Source: Yersinia nurmii (GTDB taxonomy: Bacteria > Pseudomonadota > Gammaproteobacteria > Enterobacterales > Enterobacteriaceae). Taken from it: 64,000 bases of DNA. Position 1 is the stretch's first letter, and every line of letters starts with the position of its first letter. This document shows positions 1-10,194 of the stretch, piece by piece. The stretch lies in NCBI RefSeq assembly GCF_001112925.1, contig NZ_CPYD01000014.1:1-64000 (forward strand), written 5' to 3'. The notes beneath the pieces are model-generated. The model did not search any database, was not told where the DNA came from, and saw only the letters and a program-made list of their open reading frames with translations. The position numbers and the translations under genes were made by a program.

Positions 1-7
1 GAGGCGC

Positions 8-35
8 ATTATAGGGAGTTCCTGACAGGCTGCAA
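8..35 (-). promoter_or_regulatory. rRNA operon P1-type promoter reading off the left edge
   Basis: On the minus strand the sequence has a TTGCAG -35 (30-35), a 16-nt spacer, a perfect TATAAT -10 (8-13) and a GC-rich GCGCC discriminator. This is the signature of stringently controlled rRNA P1 promoters. The A/T-rich stretch at about 41-60 is placed like an UP element. In enterobacteria clpB is commonly followed by an rRNA operon on the same strand, so a 16S gene probably starts just outside the window. The rRNA gene itself is not visible. Confidence 0.8.
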
Positions 36-99
36 CCCCTAATTTCAAATAATTTTCCAACCGGCTATAAATGCGTCAAAAACGGTGTTTTTGGGTAAA

Positions 100-133
100 A
101 AGAAAACAAAAAGGGGCGATAAATCGCCCCTTT
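100..133 (-). terminator. clpB intrinsic terminator
   Basis: On the minus strand AGGGGCGAT and ATCGCCCCT form a 9-bp stem with a 2-nt loop, followed by TTTTTGTTTTC. It lies 12 bases past the clpB stop and separates clpB from the rRNA promoter. Confidence 0.85.
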
Positions 134-144
134 CCATTTCACTA

Positions 145-2718
145 TTACTGTTTGGCCACGATGTGCCCGTCTTCAACATCTAATACGACAGGGATACCTG
201 GTAATAATTTGCCAGAAAGTATCTGCTGCGCCAGTGGGTTTTCAATTTCCTGCTGGATGGCACGTTTCAACGGTCGCGCCCCATATACAGGATCGAACCC
301 AGCTTCGCCCAGGAACTCCAGGGCCGGTTCGGTAATAGTGACTTCGTAGCCACGTTCTTCCAGACGTTTGTACAAACGCTCCAATTGAATCTTGGCAATA
401 GAAGCCAATTGCGCCCGACCCAACGGATGGAAGACGACGACTTCATCTATACGGTTAATGAATTCAGGACGGAAGTGATGGCTGACCACTTCCATAACCA
501 TGTTTTTCATTTCCGTATAGCTTCTTTCACCGAAGCGTTCCTGAATTAAATCAGACCCCAAGTTAGACGTCATGATGACGACGGTATTACGGAAATCTAC
601 TGTTCTACCTTGACCATCGGTCAGGCGGCCATCATCCAACACCTGCAATAAGATGTTGAACACATCCGGATGCGCTTTCTCGACTTCATCCAGCAGAATC
701 ACTGAATAAGGACGACGACGTACCGCTTCGGTGAGATAACCCCCTTCTTCATAACCGACGTAGCCCGGAGGTGCCCCGACCAAACGAGATACGGAATGTT
801 TCTCCATAAACTCGGACATATCGATACGAACCATCGCGTCATCGCTGTCGAACAAGAAAGTCGCCAGCGCTTTACACAATTCGGTTTTACCTACCCCAGT
901 TGGGCCGAGGAATAGGAATGAACCGATCGGACGGTTAGGATCTGACAAACCGGCACGGCTACGACGAATTGCGTTAGAGACGGCCTCAACCGCTTCGTTC
1001 TGGCCAATAACTCGCTGATGCAGGTCTTGTTCCATACGCAACAGCTTGTCGCGCTCGCTTTCCAGCATCCGCGCAACCGGGATCCCGGTCCAGCGCGCCA
1101 GTACGTCGGCAATTTCCGTTTCAGTTACCCGGTTACGCAGCAACTTCATGGTTTTGCCTTCGGCCTGAGTGGCTGCAGCCAGCTGTTTCTCCAGCTCAGG
1201 AATTTTTCCGTACTGCAATTCGGACATCTTGCCAAGATCGCCAACGCGACGAGCCTGCTCCAAGCTGATTTTGGCCTGTTCCAGTTCGGTTTTAATATTC
1301 TGAGTACCAGTTAAAGAGGCTTTTTCGGCTTTCCACTCTTCTTCCAACTCTGAATATTCACGTTCTTTTTGTTCTAATTCAGCATTGAGCATTTCCAAAC
1401 GTTTCTTACTGGCGTCGTCAGACTCTTTATTCAGCGCCTGCTGTTCCAGTTTCAGCTGGATAATCCGACGTTCCAGACGATCCAGAGATTCCGGTTTGGA
1501 GTCCATCTGCATACGCAGACTAGAACCGGCCTCATCTATAAGGTCGATGGCTTTATCTGGCAACTGACGGTCGGCAATATAACGATGCGATAAGGTCGCA
1601 GCCGCCACAATCGCTGGGTCAGTAATTTGCACATGATGGTGCAATTCATAACGCTCTTTCAGACCACGCAAGATGGCAATGGTGTCTTCTACCGTCGGTT
1701 CTGCTACAAATACTTTCTGGAATCGACGCTCTAACGCCGCATCCTTTTCTATATACTGACGATATTCATCCAGCGTAGTGGCACCGACGCAGTGCAATTC
1801 ACCGCGAGCCAACGCCGGTTTCAGCATGTTGCCTGCATCCATTGCACCGTCGCCTTTACCTGCGCCGACCATGGTGTGCAACTCGTCAATAAACAGAATG
1901 ACGCTACCTTCCTGCTTGGCTAGGTCGTTCAATACGCCTTTCAGCCGTTCTTCAAACTCACCGCGATACTTAGCACCAGCAATCAACGCGCCCATATCTA
2001 ATGAAAGCACGCGTTTATGTTTCAAACCTTCCGGCACTTCACCGTTGACAATTCGCTGAGCCAAACCTTCCACAATGGCGGTTTTACCCACCCCTGGCTC
2101 ACCAATCAGTACCGGGTTGTTTTTGGTACGACGCTGTAATACTTGAATGGTGCGACGAATTTCTTCATCACGGCCAATAACCGGATCGAGTTTGCCGGAC
2201 TCCGCGCGCTCGGTCAGATCAATGGTGTATTTTTTCAATGCTTGGCGCTGATCTTCCGCACCAGCGTCATCAACGGTTTCTCCACCACGCATTTGTTCGA
2301 TTGCCTTGCTGATTTTATCGGTTGTTGCACCTGCGGCTTTCAATAGATCGGTCAACGAACCGCGATCTTCAAGCACCGCCAGAACAAATAATTCTGAAGA
2401 AATAAATTTATCTGCGCGTTTTTGCGCCAGTTTGTCGCAAAGATTAAGCACCCGCACTAATTCGTGGGATGGCTGAACATCGCCGCCGGTACCTTCAACC
2501 TGCGGCAGACGTCCTAGAGCCTGATCGATTTCCGTGCGCAAACGCGCAACGTCGATACCGGCTGAGGTTAACAATGGACGAACCGTGCCCCCATCCTGAG
2601 TGAGCAAAGCGCTCATCAAATGTAACGGTTCAATAAACTGGTTGTCGCGCCCAAGGGCCAAAGACTGGGCATCGGCGAGGGCAAGCTGGAATTTACTGGT
2701 AAGACGATCCAGACGCAT
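145..2718 (-). CDS. clpB: ATP-dependent disaggregase ClpB
   Basis: Cytosolic hexameric AAA+ chaperone that pulls polypeptides out of aggregates together with DnaK. The protein is 857 aa, the same as E. coli ClpB. It has an N-terminal Clp-N domain, NBD1 with Walker A GEPGVGKT near residue 206, a long charged coiled-coil middle domain (about 410-520), and NBD2 with GPTGVGKT near residue 605. The ATG at 2718 is preferred over a start seven codons upstream: it gives MRLDRLT as in the family and has GGAGG six bases before it. It is transcribed alone from a heat-shock promoter. Confidence 0.98.
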   Translation of the reverse strand: MRLDRLTSKFQLALADAQSLALGRDNQFIEPLHLMSALLTQDGGTVRPLLTSAGIDVARLRTEIDQALGRLPQVEGTGGDVQPSHELVRVLNLCDKLAQKRADKFISSELFVLAVLEDRGSLTDLLKAAGATTDKISKAIEQMRGGETVDDAGAEDQRQALKKYTIDLTERAESGKLDPVIGRDEEIRRTIQVLQRRTKNNPVLIGEPGVGKTAIVEGLAQRIVNGEVPEGLKHKRVLSLDMGALIAGAKYRGEFEERLKGVLNDLAKQEGSVILFIDELHTMVGAGKGDGAMDAGNMLKPALARGELHCVGATTLDEYRQYIEKDAALERRFQKVFVAEPTVEDTIAILRGLKERYELHHHVQITDPAIVAAATLSHRYIADRQLPDKAIDLIDEAGSSLRMQMDSKPESLDRLERRIIQLKLEQQALNKESDDASKKRLEMLNAELEQKEREYSELEEEWKAEKASLTGTQNIKTELEQAKISLEQARRVGDLGKMSELQYGKIPELEKQLAAATQAEGKTMKLLRNRVTETEIADVLARWTGIPVARMLESERDKLLRMEQDLHQRVIGQNEAVEAVSNAIRRSRAGLSDPNRPIGSFLFLGPTGVGKTELCKALATFLFDSDDAMVRIDMSEFMEKHSVSRLVGAPPGYVGYEEGGYLTEAVRRRPYSVILLDEVEKAHPDVFNILLQVLDDGRLTDGQGRTVDFRNTVVIMTSNLGSDLIQERFGERSYTEMKNMVMEVVSHHFRPEFINRIDEVVVFHPLGRAQLASIAKIQLERLYKRLEERGYEVTITEPALEFLGEAGFDPVYGARPLKRAIQQEIENPLAQQILSGKLLPGIPVVLDVEDGHIVAKQ

Positions 2719-2756
2719 AACACCTCCAATACTGGTCAAAATTGCTACTGGAGATT

Positions 2757-2784
2757 AGATGAGGTCATCCCTCAGCTTTTCAAG
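2757..2784 (-). promoter_or_regulatory. sigma-32 heat-shock promoter of clpB
   Basis: Minus-strand CTTGAAA (2778-2784), a 13-nt spacer and CCTCATCT (2757-2764) fit the sigma-32 consensus CTTGAAA / CCCCATNT. It sits about 40 bases upstream of the clpB ATG, as expected for this heat-shock gene. Confidence 0.8.
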
Positions 2785-2848
2785 GTTATCTTAGCCAATA
2801 TATTTGAGTTTTGTGGTATGCGTCATTGGATCGTCCTAATTCAATAGG

Positions 2849-3580
2849 TTAGATCAACCAGATTAAACTTGCCAAGCGGCCGGTAATTCCTTCGCGTCGA
2901 TAAGAGAAAAATTGTTGCTCATCACTCACTGTACAAAGGTCGCCACCGTACACTGCGTGGATACCCGCAGACTCTAGCCGCTGACGGGCTAGTAGGTAAA
3001 TGTCTGCCAGATATTTGTCACCAAACGGAGTAAACGCCAGCGCAGCTTGGGGGTCTGCGCTAACGAATGCCTGTTTTACTTCGGCTCCCACTTCAAATTG
3101 CCGAGGCCCAATCGCCGGACCTAGCCAGGCAATAATCGAGGAAGGTTTCGCGCTGAATTCTGCCAAAGTCTGTTCAAGAACGCCGGCACATAAGCCACGC
3201 CAGCCAGCATGCGTCGCCGCCACTTCGTCTCCCGACAGCGAACAGAACAAGACAGGTAGGCAGTCTGCAGTCATCACCGCGCAAACCTGCCCTGGCACAT
3301 TACTGTATACCGCATCGGCCTGAATATCCGCAGCAGGCTCGCCGGTCAGGCGTAGAACTCGCGTGCCATGCACCTGCTCTAGCCATTGCGGAGCCTGTGG
3401 CAGCGCCGCCTGCGTAATTAATTGCTGGCGATTCTGCTCCACATCAGCCGGGTTATCACCTACGTGCGCCCCTAAATTCAGAGAATTATAAGGCGGCACA
3501 CTAACACCACCGCTGCGGGTGGTGCTACACGACTTAACGCTGGATGGCTGTGGCCATTGCGGCAGAATCAGTGACTTCAT
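2849..3580 (-). CDS. pgeF: Peptidoglycan editing factor / purine nucleoside phosphorylase (laccase-domain) PgeF
   Basis: YfiH/PgeF family protein of 243 aa, the same as E. coli YfiH. Metal-ligand motifs characteristic of the family are present: EQVHG, ADCLPVLFC and HAGWRGLCAG. The family removes wrongly incorporated L-Ser from cell-wall precursors and has purine-nucleoside phosphorylase activity. The ATG at 3580 overlaps the rluD stop by one base (TAATG), so it is translationally coupled to rluD. A TTG two codons upstream is less likely. Confidence 0.93.
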   Translation of the reverse strand: MKSLILPQWPQPSSVKSCSTTRSGGVSVPPYNSLNLGAHVGDNPADVEQNRQQLITQAALPQAPQWLEQVHGTRVLRLTGEPAADIQADAVYSNVPGQVCAVMTADCLPVLFCSLSGDEVAATHAGWRGLCAGVLEQTLAEFSAKPSSIIAWLGPAIGPRQFEVGAEVKQAFVSADPQAALAFTPFGDKYLADIYLLARQRLESAGIHAVYGGDLCTVSDEQQFFSYRREGITGRLASLIWLI

Positions 3581-4557
3581 TACCAATCCATCTGATCTTT
3601 AAATTCTAAAGTATCGGCTTTCAAAGCGGTGATCAGCTCAATCATGTCTTCCGGCAGAGCGGCATGCCACTCCATCTGAACGCCACTGATTGGATGATAC
3701 AAACGCAGCATGGTGGCATGCAGCGCCTGGCGATCGAAACCACGCAGCACGGCAATGAAATTATCCGATGCGCCTCTTGGCGGACGCGGACGACCACCGT
3801 AAAGCTGATCGCCCACCAGCGGATGGTTAATATGCGACATATGCACGCGGATCTGGTGAGTACGGCCCGTTTCCAAGCGCAAGCGCAAGCGCGTGTGCGC
3901 GCGGAAATGTTCCATAATACGGTAATGTGTCACCGCGGGTTTACCCATAGGATGAACCGCCATGTGAGTACGTTTAGTCGAGTGACGAGAAATTGGCTCA
4001 TCAACCAGACCGCCAGCTGTCATTTTGCCAATGGCAACAGCTTCGTATTCACGAGTGATTTCGCGCGCCTGAAGCGCTTCAACCAAACGCGTCTGAGCCG
4101 GGACGGTTTTCGCCACGACCATCAAACCTGTGGTGTCTTTATCCAGACGATGAACGATACCAGCGCGGGGAACATCCACTATTTCAGGGTAATAATGCAA
4201 TAACGCATTTAATACCGTGCCATCAGGATTACCAGCGCCGGGATGCACCACCAAACCACGCGGTTTGTTGATAACCAGAATATCGCTATCTTCGTACACA
4301 ATATCTAATGGAATTTCCTGCGGTTCCCAGCGAGCTTCTTCTTCTATTTGAGCGTCAATCGCGACGATCTCGCCACCCAACACTTTTTCTTTTGGCTTAT
4401 TAATTGTCTTACCATCGACCGAGACCCTATCATCCAAAATCCACTCTTTTATGCGAGATCGTGAATAATCAGGGAACAATTCGGCCAAAGCCTGATCTAA
4501 ACGTTGACCGAGTTGAGATTCGGCCACCGTTGCGCTGAGTTGTACTTGTTGTGCCAT
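3580..4557 (-). CDS. rluD: 23S rRNA pseudouridine(1911/1915/1917) synthase RluD
   Basis: Isomerises uridines in helix 69 of 23S rRNA. The 325-aa protein has an N-terminal S4 RNA-binding domain (about residues 18-75) and a catalytic domain with the HRLDKDTTGLM motif that carries the nucleophilic Asp. Length and ends match E. coli RluD (326 aa). It is divergent from bamD, as in other enterobacteria, and coupled to pgeF downstream. Confidence 0.97.
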   Translation of the reverse strand: MAQQVQLSATVAESQLGQRLDQALAELFPDYSRSRIKEWILDDRVSVDGKTINKPKEKVLGGEIVAIDAQIEEEARWEPQEIPLDIVYEDSDILVINKPRGLVVHPGAGNPDGTVLNALLHYYPEIVDVPRAGIVHRLDKDTTGLMVVAKTVPAQTRLVEALQAREITREYEAVAIGKMTAGGLVDEPISRHSTKRTHMAVHPMGKPAVTHYRIMEHFRAHTRLRLRLETGRTHQIRVHMSHINHPLVGDQLYGGRPRPPRGASDNFIAVLRGFDRQALHATMLRLYHPISGVQMEWHAALPEDMIELITALKADTLEFKDQMDW

Positions 4558-4689
4558 ATGCAGCTTCTTCGTTAACGTTGGGTTTTGACGGCGATGCCGT
4601 TTAATATAATGTGCTATTGTATCTAGATCTTTGTCGGGAGCTTAACGGACAGTCTCCCGGAATAACACTTCGAGGATAATCAAAACGTC

Positions 4690-5421
4690 ATGACGCGTAT
4701 GAAATATCTGGTGGCTGCCGCCACGTTGAGCCTGGTGCTGACCGGTTGCTCCAGTAACAAGGACGTGGTTCCCGACAACCCGCCTTCTGAGCTCTATGCT
4801 ACCGCACAGCAAAAACTGCAGGACGGTAACTTTAAGGGAGCTATTACGCAACTAGAAGCGTTAGATAATCGCTATCCTTTCGGGCCTTACTCCCAGCAAG
4901 TGCAGTTGGATTTGATTTATGCTTATTATAAATCTGCCGATTTGCCGCTGGCTCAGGCCTCGATCGATCGCTTTATGCGCCTCAATCCCACACATCCTAA
5001 CATTGATTACGTATTATATATGCGTGGTCTGACTGACATGGCTCTGGATGACAGTGCATTACAAGGCTTCTTCGGGATTGACCGTTCAGACCGCGACCCT
5101 CAGCATGCAAGAGCTGCTTTCCGCGATTTTAACCAGTTAATTCAAAGCTATCCTAACAGTCAGTATGCTACGGATGCCCAAAAACGCCTGGTGTTCTTGA
5201 AAGACCGACTGGCCAAGCATGAATTGGCCGTTGCTAAATACTACACTAAGCGCGGTGCTTACGTTGCGGTAATTAACCGCGTTGAGCAAATGATGCGCGA
5301 TTACCCAGACACAAAAGCGACTCGCGATGCACTGCCGTTAATGGAAAATGCCTACAAGCAGATTCAGTTGAATGCGCAGGCAGATAAAGTCAGTAAAGTG
5401 ATTGCAGCCAACCCGGCATAA
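4690..5421 (+). CDS. bamD: Outer membrane assembly lipoprotein BamD
   Basis: Essential component of the BAM complex that inserts beta-barrel proteins into the outer membrane. The 243-aa precursor starts MTRMKYL and has a lipoprotein signal with lipobox LTGC near residue 19, then five TPR repeats beginning with [13 protein letters not shown]. It is nearly the same length as the E. coli protein (245 aa). It is transcribed away from rluD and closed by a terminator just downstream. Confidence 0.97.
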   Translation: MTRMKYLVAAATLSLVLTGCSSNKDVVPDNPPSELYATAQQKLQDGNFKGAITQLEALDNRYPFGPYSQQVQLDLIYAYYKSADLPLAQASIDRFMRLNPTHPNIDYVLYMRGLTDMALDDSALQGFFGIDRSDRDPQHARAAFRDFNQLIQSYPNSQYATDAQKRLVFLKDRLAKHELAVAKYYTKRGAYVAVINRVEQMMRDYPDTKATRDALPLMENAYKQIQLNAQADKVSKVIAANPA

Positions 5422-5460
5422 TGGAATGACTGCGCTGGCGTGAGCCTATGAGACAAAACA

Positions 5461-5487
5461 ACGGTAGCTTCGGCTGCCGTTTTTGTT
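5461..5487 (+). terminator. bamD intrinsic terminator
   Basis: ACGGTAGC, loop TTCG, GCTGCCGT form an 8-bp stem followed by TTTTGTTT. Confidence 0.85.
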
Positions 5488-5881
5488 TCCATTAGTCGCA
5501 AAATTGAACGCCCATCTTGCCTTAATTGATAAAACGGCCTTTCTCCCTATTCCCAAAATAGGGAAACCTGCACGGCAATTTGAGTCACGGGGGAGCATAC
5601 AAAACCCAACCCGACCTGGATCTGAAAGTTTGGGGGAGACTAAGCCATTGAAGGGGGTAGTAAAAGCAGAATTTCGGCTCCATTATCGCTGGCCGATCTT
5701 ATCGATAGTGCGATATTTACCCCAATGATTCAAGCCCTTAAATCACTTTCCTAATACTGGCTCACAGTTCAGGCCGTCTTTGCAAAAAGTGACAAAAAAA
5801 TGTGATTTAGATCATTCTATTTGCCGAAAAGAGAGGTATGCTGAAGTTATCCAAGACGGAGAAGACAACGAGGTAAACCAT
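5488..5881 (+). other. bamD-raiA intergenic region, no gene seen
   Basis: About 390 bases without a convincing coding region. An 81-codon plus-strand frame (5483-5728) has no ribosome site and no family resemblance. The right end holds the raiA promoter region, including the CRP-like site listed separately. Confidence 0.5.
5801..5816 (+). promoter_or_regulatory. CRP-like binding site upstream of raiA
   Basis: TGTGATTTAGATCATT fits TGTGA-N6-TCACA with two mismatches in the right half. It lies about 65 bases upstream of the raiA ATG. Stationary-phase ribosome factors are under cAMP-CRP control in E. coli, so the site is plausible, but no transcription start is known here. Confidence 0.5.
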
Positions 5882-6229
5882 ATGACAGTAGTCAATATTA
5901 CTAGCAAACAAATGGATATCACCCCTGCAATTCGTAAGCATGTTGAAGACCGTCTAACCAAACTGGATAAGTGGCAGGCTCAGCTAATAAATCCGCATAT
6001 CGTGCTGTCTAAAGACCCTGAAGGATTTGTTGTTGATGCCACCATAGGTACGCCAAACGGCCCTCTGGTAGCCAGTGCCAAGCACGATGATATGTATGCC
6101 GCAATCAACGAGCTGATCGCGAAATTAGAACGACAACTAAACAAAGTTCAGCACAAAGGTGAGGCAAAACGTACCGCCGCGAGTATCAAAAATGTCAATC
6201 TGATAGAGGAGCCTGAGCAAGAAGAGTAA
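5882..6229 (+). CDS. raiA: Ribosome-associated inhibitor / hibernation factor RaiA
   Basis: 115-aa protein of the HPF/RaiA (YfiA) family that binds the decoding centre of 70S ribosomes at low temperature or in stationary phase and blocks translation. The N-terminal [17 protein letters not shown] and the acidic tail EEPEQEE are typical. The ATG at 5882 follows a GAGG ribosome site. A frame open further upstream has no resemblance to the family and is ignored. E. coli RaiA is 113 aa. Confidence 0.96.
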   Translation: MTVVNITSKQMDITPAIRKHVEDRLTKLDKWQAQLINPHIVLSKDPEGFVVDATIGTPNGPLVASAKHDDMYAAINELIAKLERQLNKVQHKGEAKRTAASIKNVNLIEEPEQEE

Positions 6230-6255
6230 CGGGTTAACCATCTTATTGAGGATCT

Positions 6256-6280
6256 AACGCGCCTTCGGGCGCGTTTTTTA
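6256..6280 (+). terminator. raiA intrinsic terminator
   Basis: ACGCGCC, TTCG loop, GGCGCGT stem followed by a T run, 27 bases after the raiA stop. Confidence 0.9.
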
Positions 6281-6345
6281 TTGACGCCATAACCGGCGGC
6301 AGTTAAGTTAACTTCATTCGTGACTATTAGGCCATCAACCATCAC

Positions 6346-6393
6346 ATGAGCTACAAACCGTTTTTCTTCGCATTCTTTTTTACCTTCCCCTAA
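6346..6393 (+). CDS. pheL: pheA operon leader peptide PheL
   Basis: 15-residue peptide [15 protein letters not shown] with seven phenylalanines. E. coli PheL is [15 protein letters not shown], so the Phe-rich core is identical. Stalling of the ribosome at these codons when Phe-tRNA is scarce controls the downstream attenuator. It is too short for ordinary gene finders. Confidence 0.95.
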   Translation: [15 protein letters not shown]

Positions 6394-6467
6394 TTGGGAG
6401 GCGTTTCGTCGTGTGATAAAGAATGCGAAGACGAACAAACAAGCCTCCCAACCGGGAGGCTTTTTTT
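6364..6467 (+). promoter_or_regulatory. pheA attenuator (pause hairpin, antiterminator, terminator)
   Basis: Three mutually exclusive pairings are visible. A 14-bp perfect stem joins the pheL Phe codons (6364-6377) to 6418-6431 (pause structure). TTGGGAGGC (6394-6402) can pair with GCCTCCCAA (6443-6451) as antiterminator. GCCTCCC (6443-6449) and GGGAGGC (6454-6460) plus seven Ts form the terminator. This is classical amino-acid attenuation of pheA. Confidence 0.93.
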
Positions 6468-6506
6468 ATGCATAAATCATTTGGCAAAAATAATAAGGCA
6501 GACCCT

Positions 6507-7664
6507 ATGACAGACAATCCGTTACTGGTGCTACGAGAACGTATCAGCGCATTAGACTTAAAGCTGTTGGCGTTACTGGCAGAACGCCGCGAGTTGGCAA
6601 TCGAAGTGGCCCGAGCCAAGCAACATAGCCATCGTCCAATCCGTGATAAAGAACGTGAAAAGGATTTACTGCAGGCTTTGATTACTGCTGCTAAACCTTA
6701 CGATCTCGACGGATTTTATATCACCCGTCTGTTCCAACTGATTATTGAAGACTCGGTATTGACCCAACAGACACTGCTGCAACACCAGTTGAATCAAACT
6801 ACCGCTCATTCAGCACGCATCGCATTTCTTGGCCCAAAAGGCTCTTACTCTCATTTAGCCGCGCGTCAATACGCCGCCCGTCATTTTGATAACCTGATTG
6901 AATGCGGCTGCCTGAAATTCCAAGATATCTTTACTCAAGTAGAAACCGGTCAGGCGGATTACGCGATTTTACCGATCGAAAATACCAGTTCAGGCTCTAT
7001 CAATGATGTTTACGATCTGCTGCAACATACAAGCCTGTCGATAGTCGGAGAATTAACCAACCCGATCGAGCACTGCATTCTGACGGCTACGGATACCGAT
7101 TTAAGTCAGATTGAAACGGTTTACAGCCACCCGCAGCCTTTCCAACAATGTAGCCAGTTCATTAACCGTTTTCCACACTGGAAAATCGAATATTGCGAAA
7201 GCACCGCCGCCGCAATGGAAAAAGTTGCACAGCTGAACTCCCCAAAAGCCGCCGCATTGGGCAGTGAAGCCGGTGGCGCGCTCTATGGTTTGCAGGTACT
7301 GGAACACAACTTGGCCAATCAGCAGCAAAACATCACTCGTTTCATCGTGCTGGCGCGTAAAGCTATTGATGTTTCTGAGCAGATTCCAGCTAAAACCACG
7401 TTGATTATGGCTACCGGTCAACAATCAGGGGCATTAGTCGAAGCTCTGCTGGTCTTGAAAGAACACGACATCATTATGACCAAGCTAGAATCTCGGCCAA
7501 TCAACGGGAATCCGTGGGAAGAAATGTTTTATATTGATGTGCAAGCTAACCTGCGTTCCGAAGCGATGCAAAAGGCGCTCAGCGATTTGACGCCAATAAC
7601 CCGTTCACTAAAAGTTCTGGGCTGCTATCCGAGTGAGAACGTGGTACCGGTTAACCCAAGTTAA
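6507..7664 (+). CDS. pheA: Bifunctional chorismate mutase / prephenate dehydratase
   Basis: Converts chorismate to prephenate and then phenylpyruvate for phenylalanine synthesis. The 385-aa protein has an AroQ chorismate mutase domain (1-95, with [12 protein letters not shown]), a dehydratase domain with [20 protein letters not shown] and TRF motifs, and a C-terminal ACT domain with the ESRP motif for Phe feedback inhibition. The ATG at 6507, after AAGG, matches the E. coli start. An in-frame ATG at 6468 lies against the terminator T run and is less likely. Expression is set by the pheL attenuator. Confidence 0.97.
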   Translation: MTDNPLLVLRERISALDLKLLALLAERRELAIEVARAKQHSHRPIRDKEREKDLLQALITAAKPYDLDGFYITRLFQLIIEDSVLTQQTLLQHQLNQTTAHSARIAFLGPKGSYSHLAARQYAARHFDNLIECGCLKFQDIFTQVETGQADYAILPIENTSSGSINDVYDLLQHTSLSIVGELTNPIEHCILTATDTDLSQIETVYSHPQPFQQCSQFINRFPHWKIEYCESTAAAMEKVAQLNSPKAAALGSEAGGALYGLQVLEHNLANQQQNITRFIVLARKAIDVSEQIPAKTTLIMATGQQSGALVEALLVLKEHDIIMTKLESRPINGNPWEEMFYIDVQANLRSEAMQKALSDLTPITRSLKVLGCYPSENVVPVNPS

Positions 7665-7691
7665 TCGCCGATCGCTACCTATTTTTGCCTA

Positions 7692-7729
7692 TAAAAAAAG
7701 TCATCCCAAGCGAGCGGGATGACTTTTTT
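7692..7729. terminator. Bidirectional terminator between pheA and tyrA
   Basis: AAAAAGTCATCCC and GGGATGACTTTTT form a 13-bp stem with an 8-nt loop. It has A and T runs on the two sides and sits between the convergent pheA and tyrA genes. Confidence 0.9.
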
Positions 7730-7756
7730 ACTGGCTAACAGCATAAATATTAACGA

Positions 7757-8878
7757 TTACTGCCGATTATCATTTGCCTGGCGCAGCAAAGAGCGACTTT
7801 CCAGCAGGAAGCGCTCAGCATAATCACCGAACCAATGCTCCACCTTCTGGAAGCTGGAAACAAACGCCTGCTTGTCACTTTGTTCTAACAGCTTAATCGC
7901 ATCACCAAATCGCTGGTAGTAACGCTTAATCAGCGCCAGGTTATCTTCCGACGACATAATAATATCTGCGTACAACTGCGGATCCTGAGCAAACAGTCGC
8001 CCGACCATCGCCAACTCCAACCGGTAAATCGGCGAGGACAGAGCCAAAAGCTGTTCAAGCTGAACATTTTCTTCCGCCAAATGCAGACCATAGGCAAAAG
8101 TGGCAAAGTGGCGCAGCGCTTGGATAAAGGCCATATTCTGGTCATGTTCAACCGCGCTGATACGATGCAGCCGCGCCCCCCATACCTGCAACTGTTCCAA
8201 TAACCATTGGTAAGCTTCTGGCTGACGACCATCACAATACACCACGACCTGCTTCGCCAGACTGCCCACATCCGGACCAAACATCGGATGCAGACCAACA
8301 ACTGGCCCTTCATGCGCTGCCAGCATCGATTGCAGCGGACGATTCTTCACCGATGCCAAATCCAGCAAAATGCAGTCTGCCGGTAGCTTAGGTAATCTAG
8401 CAATCACTTCTTCTGTTGCGTGGATAGGTACGCTGACAATCACCATTCCAGCATCGTCCAGAATCGATTCCGCCTGCGACCAGTCTTCTTGCTCCAGCGT
8501 TTTTACCTGATAACCCGAAAGTAATAACATCCGACCAAATAACTGCCCCATCTGCCCTTTACCACCGATAATCACGACGGGACGCAGCTGTGGGTACAGG
8601 GTTTTAAAGCCTTTGTCATTCTCGCTGGTATATGACTCTCGCATCACCCGGCGTAAAACGTCTTCAATTAAATCGGGTGGAACACCCAGCGCCTCGGCCT
8701 CTTTGCGGCGAGACGCCAGCATGGCAGACTCACGATCCGGCACATAAATCGGCAAACCAAAGCGGCTTTTGACTTCTCCCACCTCAGCCACCAGACTCAA
8801 GCGCTTCGCCAGCAAATCCAGCAGCGCTTTATCCACTTCATCAATTTGATCGCGCAATGCGGTCAACTCAGCCACCAT
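7757..8878 (-). CDS. tyrA: Bifunctional chorismate mutase / prephenate dehydrogenase
   Basis: Makes 4-hydroxyphenylpyruvate from chorismate in tyrosine synthesis. It is 373 aa, the same as in E. coli. An N-terminal chorismate mutase domain (residues 1-90) is followed by a NAD-binding dehydrogenase with [11 protein letters not shown] near residue 105 and the HPMFGPDV motif. The start lies 5 bases after the aroF stop, so the two form the tyrosine operon aroF-tyrA. Confidence 0.97.
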   Translation of the reverse strand: MVAELTALRDQIDEVDKALLDLLAKRLSLVAEVGEVKSRFGLPIYVPDRESAMLASRRKEAEALGVPPDLIEDVLRRVMRESYTSENDKGFKTLYPQLRPVVIIGGKGQMGQLFGRMLLLSGYQVKTLEQEDWSQAESILDDAGMVIVSVPIHATEEVIARLPKLPADCILLDLASVKNRPLQSMLAAHEGPVVGLHPMFGPDVGSLAKQVVVYCDGRQPEAYQWLLEQLQVWGARLHRISAVEHDQNMAFIQALRHFATFAYGLHLAEENVQLEQLLALSSPIYRLELAMVGRLFAQDPQLYADIIMSSEDNLALIKRYYQRFGDAIKLLEQSDKQAFVSSFQKVEHWFGDYAERFLLESRSLLRQANDNRQ

Positions 8879-8883
8879 AACGA

Positions 8884-9960
8884 CTATTCCTCTACAGTCC
8901 GCGCCGCCAGCGCCGGGCTTAATTCTTTATGCATCGAACGTAACAGCGTTTCCGTTGTTTCCCAGTTAATACAGGCATCGGTCACGGAAACACCGTAGCG
9001 CATCGTTTCTCGCGGTTGCTCAGATGACTGGTTCCCCTCATGCAGATGACTTTCCAGCATCACTCCGATAATCGAACGATTACCTGCTTTGATCTGCTCA
9101 ACAACCGATTCAGCTACTGCAGTCTGGCGACGGAAATCTTTATTCGAATTTCCATGACTGCAATCTATCATCAAGGATGGAGTGAGTCCCGCGTCCTGCA
9201 TTTGTTTTTCACACTGCGCCACGTCTTCCGCGCTATAGTTAGGCGTTTTACCGCCGCGCAGAATCACATGACCGTCTGGGTTGCCCTGAGTTTGCAACAG
9301 ACACACCTGCCCAGACTGATTAATACCAACAAAACGATGTGGCATAGATGCGGCACGCATCGCATTAATCGCCGTACCTAAGCTTCCGTCAGTTCCGTTT
9401 TTAAAACCGACAGGCATAGATAAGCCCGATGCCATTTCACGGTGAGTCTGGGATTCAGTGGTACGAGCACCAATGGCCGACCAGCTGAACAGATCGCCGA
9501 GGTATTGCGGGCTATTCGGGTCAAGTGCTTCAGTCGCCAGCGGCAATCCCATTCCAACTAAATCTAGCAGCAGACGCCGAGCGATATGCAGGCCTGCTTC
9601 CATATCAAAAGATCCGTCCATGTACGGGTCGTTAATCAAACCTTTCCAACCTACGGTAGTTCTTGGTTTTTCAAAGTACACGCGCATAACGATGTACAGG
9701 CTATCGCTCAATTCAGCAGAGAGGAGTTTTAGACGACGAGCATAATCCAACGCAGCATCCACATCGTGAATGGAACAAGGACCGCAAACCACCAACAAAC
9801 GCGGGTCGCGCCCCTGAACGATATCAGCAATGGTTTTGCGCGCCGAAGCAATTGCATATTGATCATTTTCACTCAATGGGAACTGATTCTTCAGTTCTTC
9901 CGGCGTAATCAGTATTTGTTCAGCACTGATATGAACGTTATTGAGTGCGTCTTTTTGCAT
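8884..9960 (-). CDS. aroF: 3-deoxy-7-phosphoheptulonate synthase, Tyr-sensitive type
   Basis: First step of the shikimate pathway (PEP plus erythrose-4-phosphate to DAHP). Class I DAHP synthase of 358 aa with [18 protein letters not shown] and [10 protein letters not shown] motifs. The N-terminus [11 protein letters not shown] is that of the AroF isozyme rather than AroG or AroH. The ATG at 9960 matches E. coli AroF; an ATG two codons earlier (9966) is also reachable from the AGG ribosome site. It is the first gene of aroF-tyrA, with TyrR-like boxes upstream. Confidence 0.95.
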   Translation of the reverse strand: MQKDALNNVHISAEQILITPEELKNQFPLSENDQYAIASARKTIADIVQGRDPRLLVVCGPCSIHDVDAALDYARRLKLLSAELSDSLYIVMRVYFEKPRTTVGWKGLINDPYMDGSFDMEAGLHIARRLLLDLVGMGLPLATEALDPNSPQYLGDLFSWSAIGARTTESQTHREMASGLSMPVGFKNGTDGSLGTAINAMRAASMPHRFVGINQSGQVCLLQTQGNPDGHVILRGGKTPNYSAEDVAQCEKQMQDAGLTPSLMIDCSHGNSNKDFRRQTAVAESVVEQIKAGNRSIIGVMLESHLHEGNQSSEQPRETMRYGVSVTDACINWETTETLLRSMHKELSPALAARTVEE

Positions 9961-10027
9961 GATCATATTTCCTACCTACCTCTGTTAAGCGAGTATCGTT
10001 TCATTTGCGGTGTCGTTTCTGAGTTCC

Positions 10028-10093
10028 ACAATATCATGCCATGTAAACTTTTCAATCCATAACTGTAAATAAATAATTACCGTTAACTTTACA
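10028..10093 (-). promoter_or_regulatory. aroF promoter with TyrR-like boxes
   Basis: A minus-strand promoter reads TTGAAA (10050-10055), 16 nt, TATTGT (10028-10033). TyrR boxes follow TGTAAA-N6-TTTACA. One well-matched candidate is 10064-10081 (TGTAAA, six bases, ATTACC), a weaker one overlaps the -35 at 10042-10059, and a TTTACA half-site is at 10088-10093. Paired boxes over the promoter are the known arrangement for tyrosine repression of aroF-tyrA. The assignment is by eye. Confidence 0.55.
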
Positions 10094-10194
10094 CCCACAA
10101 TATGACTAACTTTTGCGGGATGTCGCAGTTTGTACAGTTGGTTCTCCAAGCAGCAAATCGCCATGATAAAATGAGCAAAATTTGTGGAGGAAGT

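Noticed and set aside
891-2346. Several open frames antisense to or out of phase with clpB
   Set aside because: They lack ribosome sites and family features and follow from the codon bias of clpB. The same reasoning removed antisense frames in aroF, ffh, alaS, recA, fumA and sipB.
5483-5728. 81-codon plus-strand frame between bamD and raiA
   Set aside because: It starts inside the bamD terminator T run, has no ribosome site and its translation looks random.
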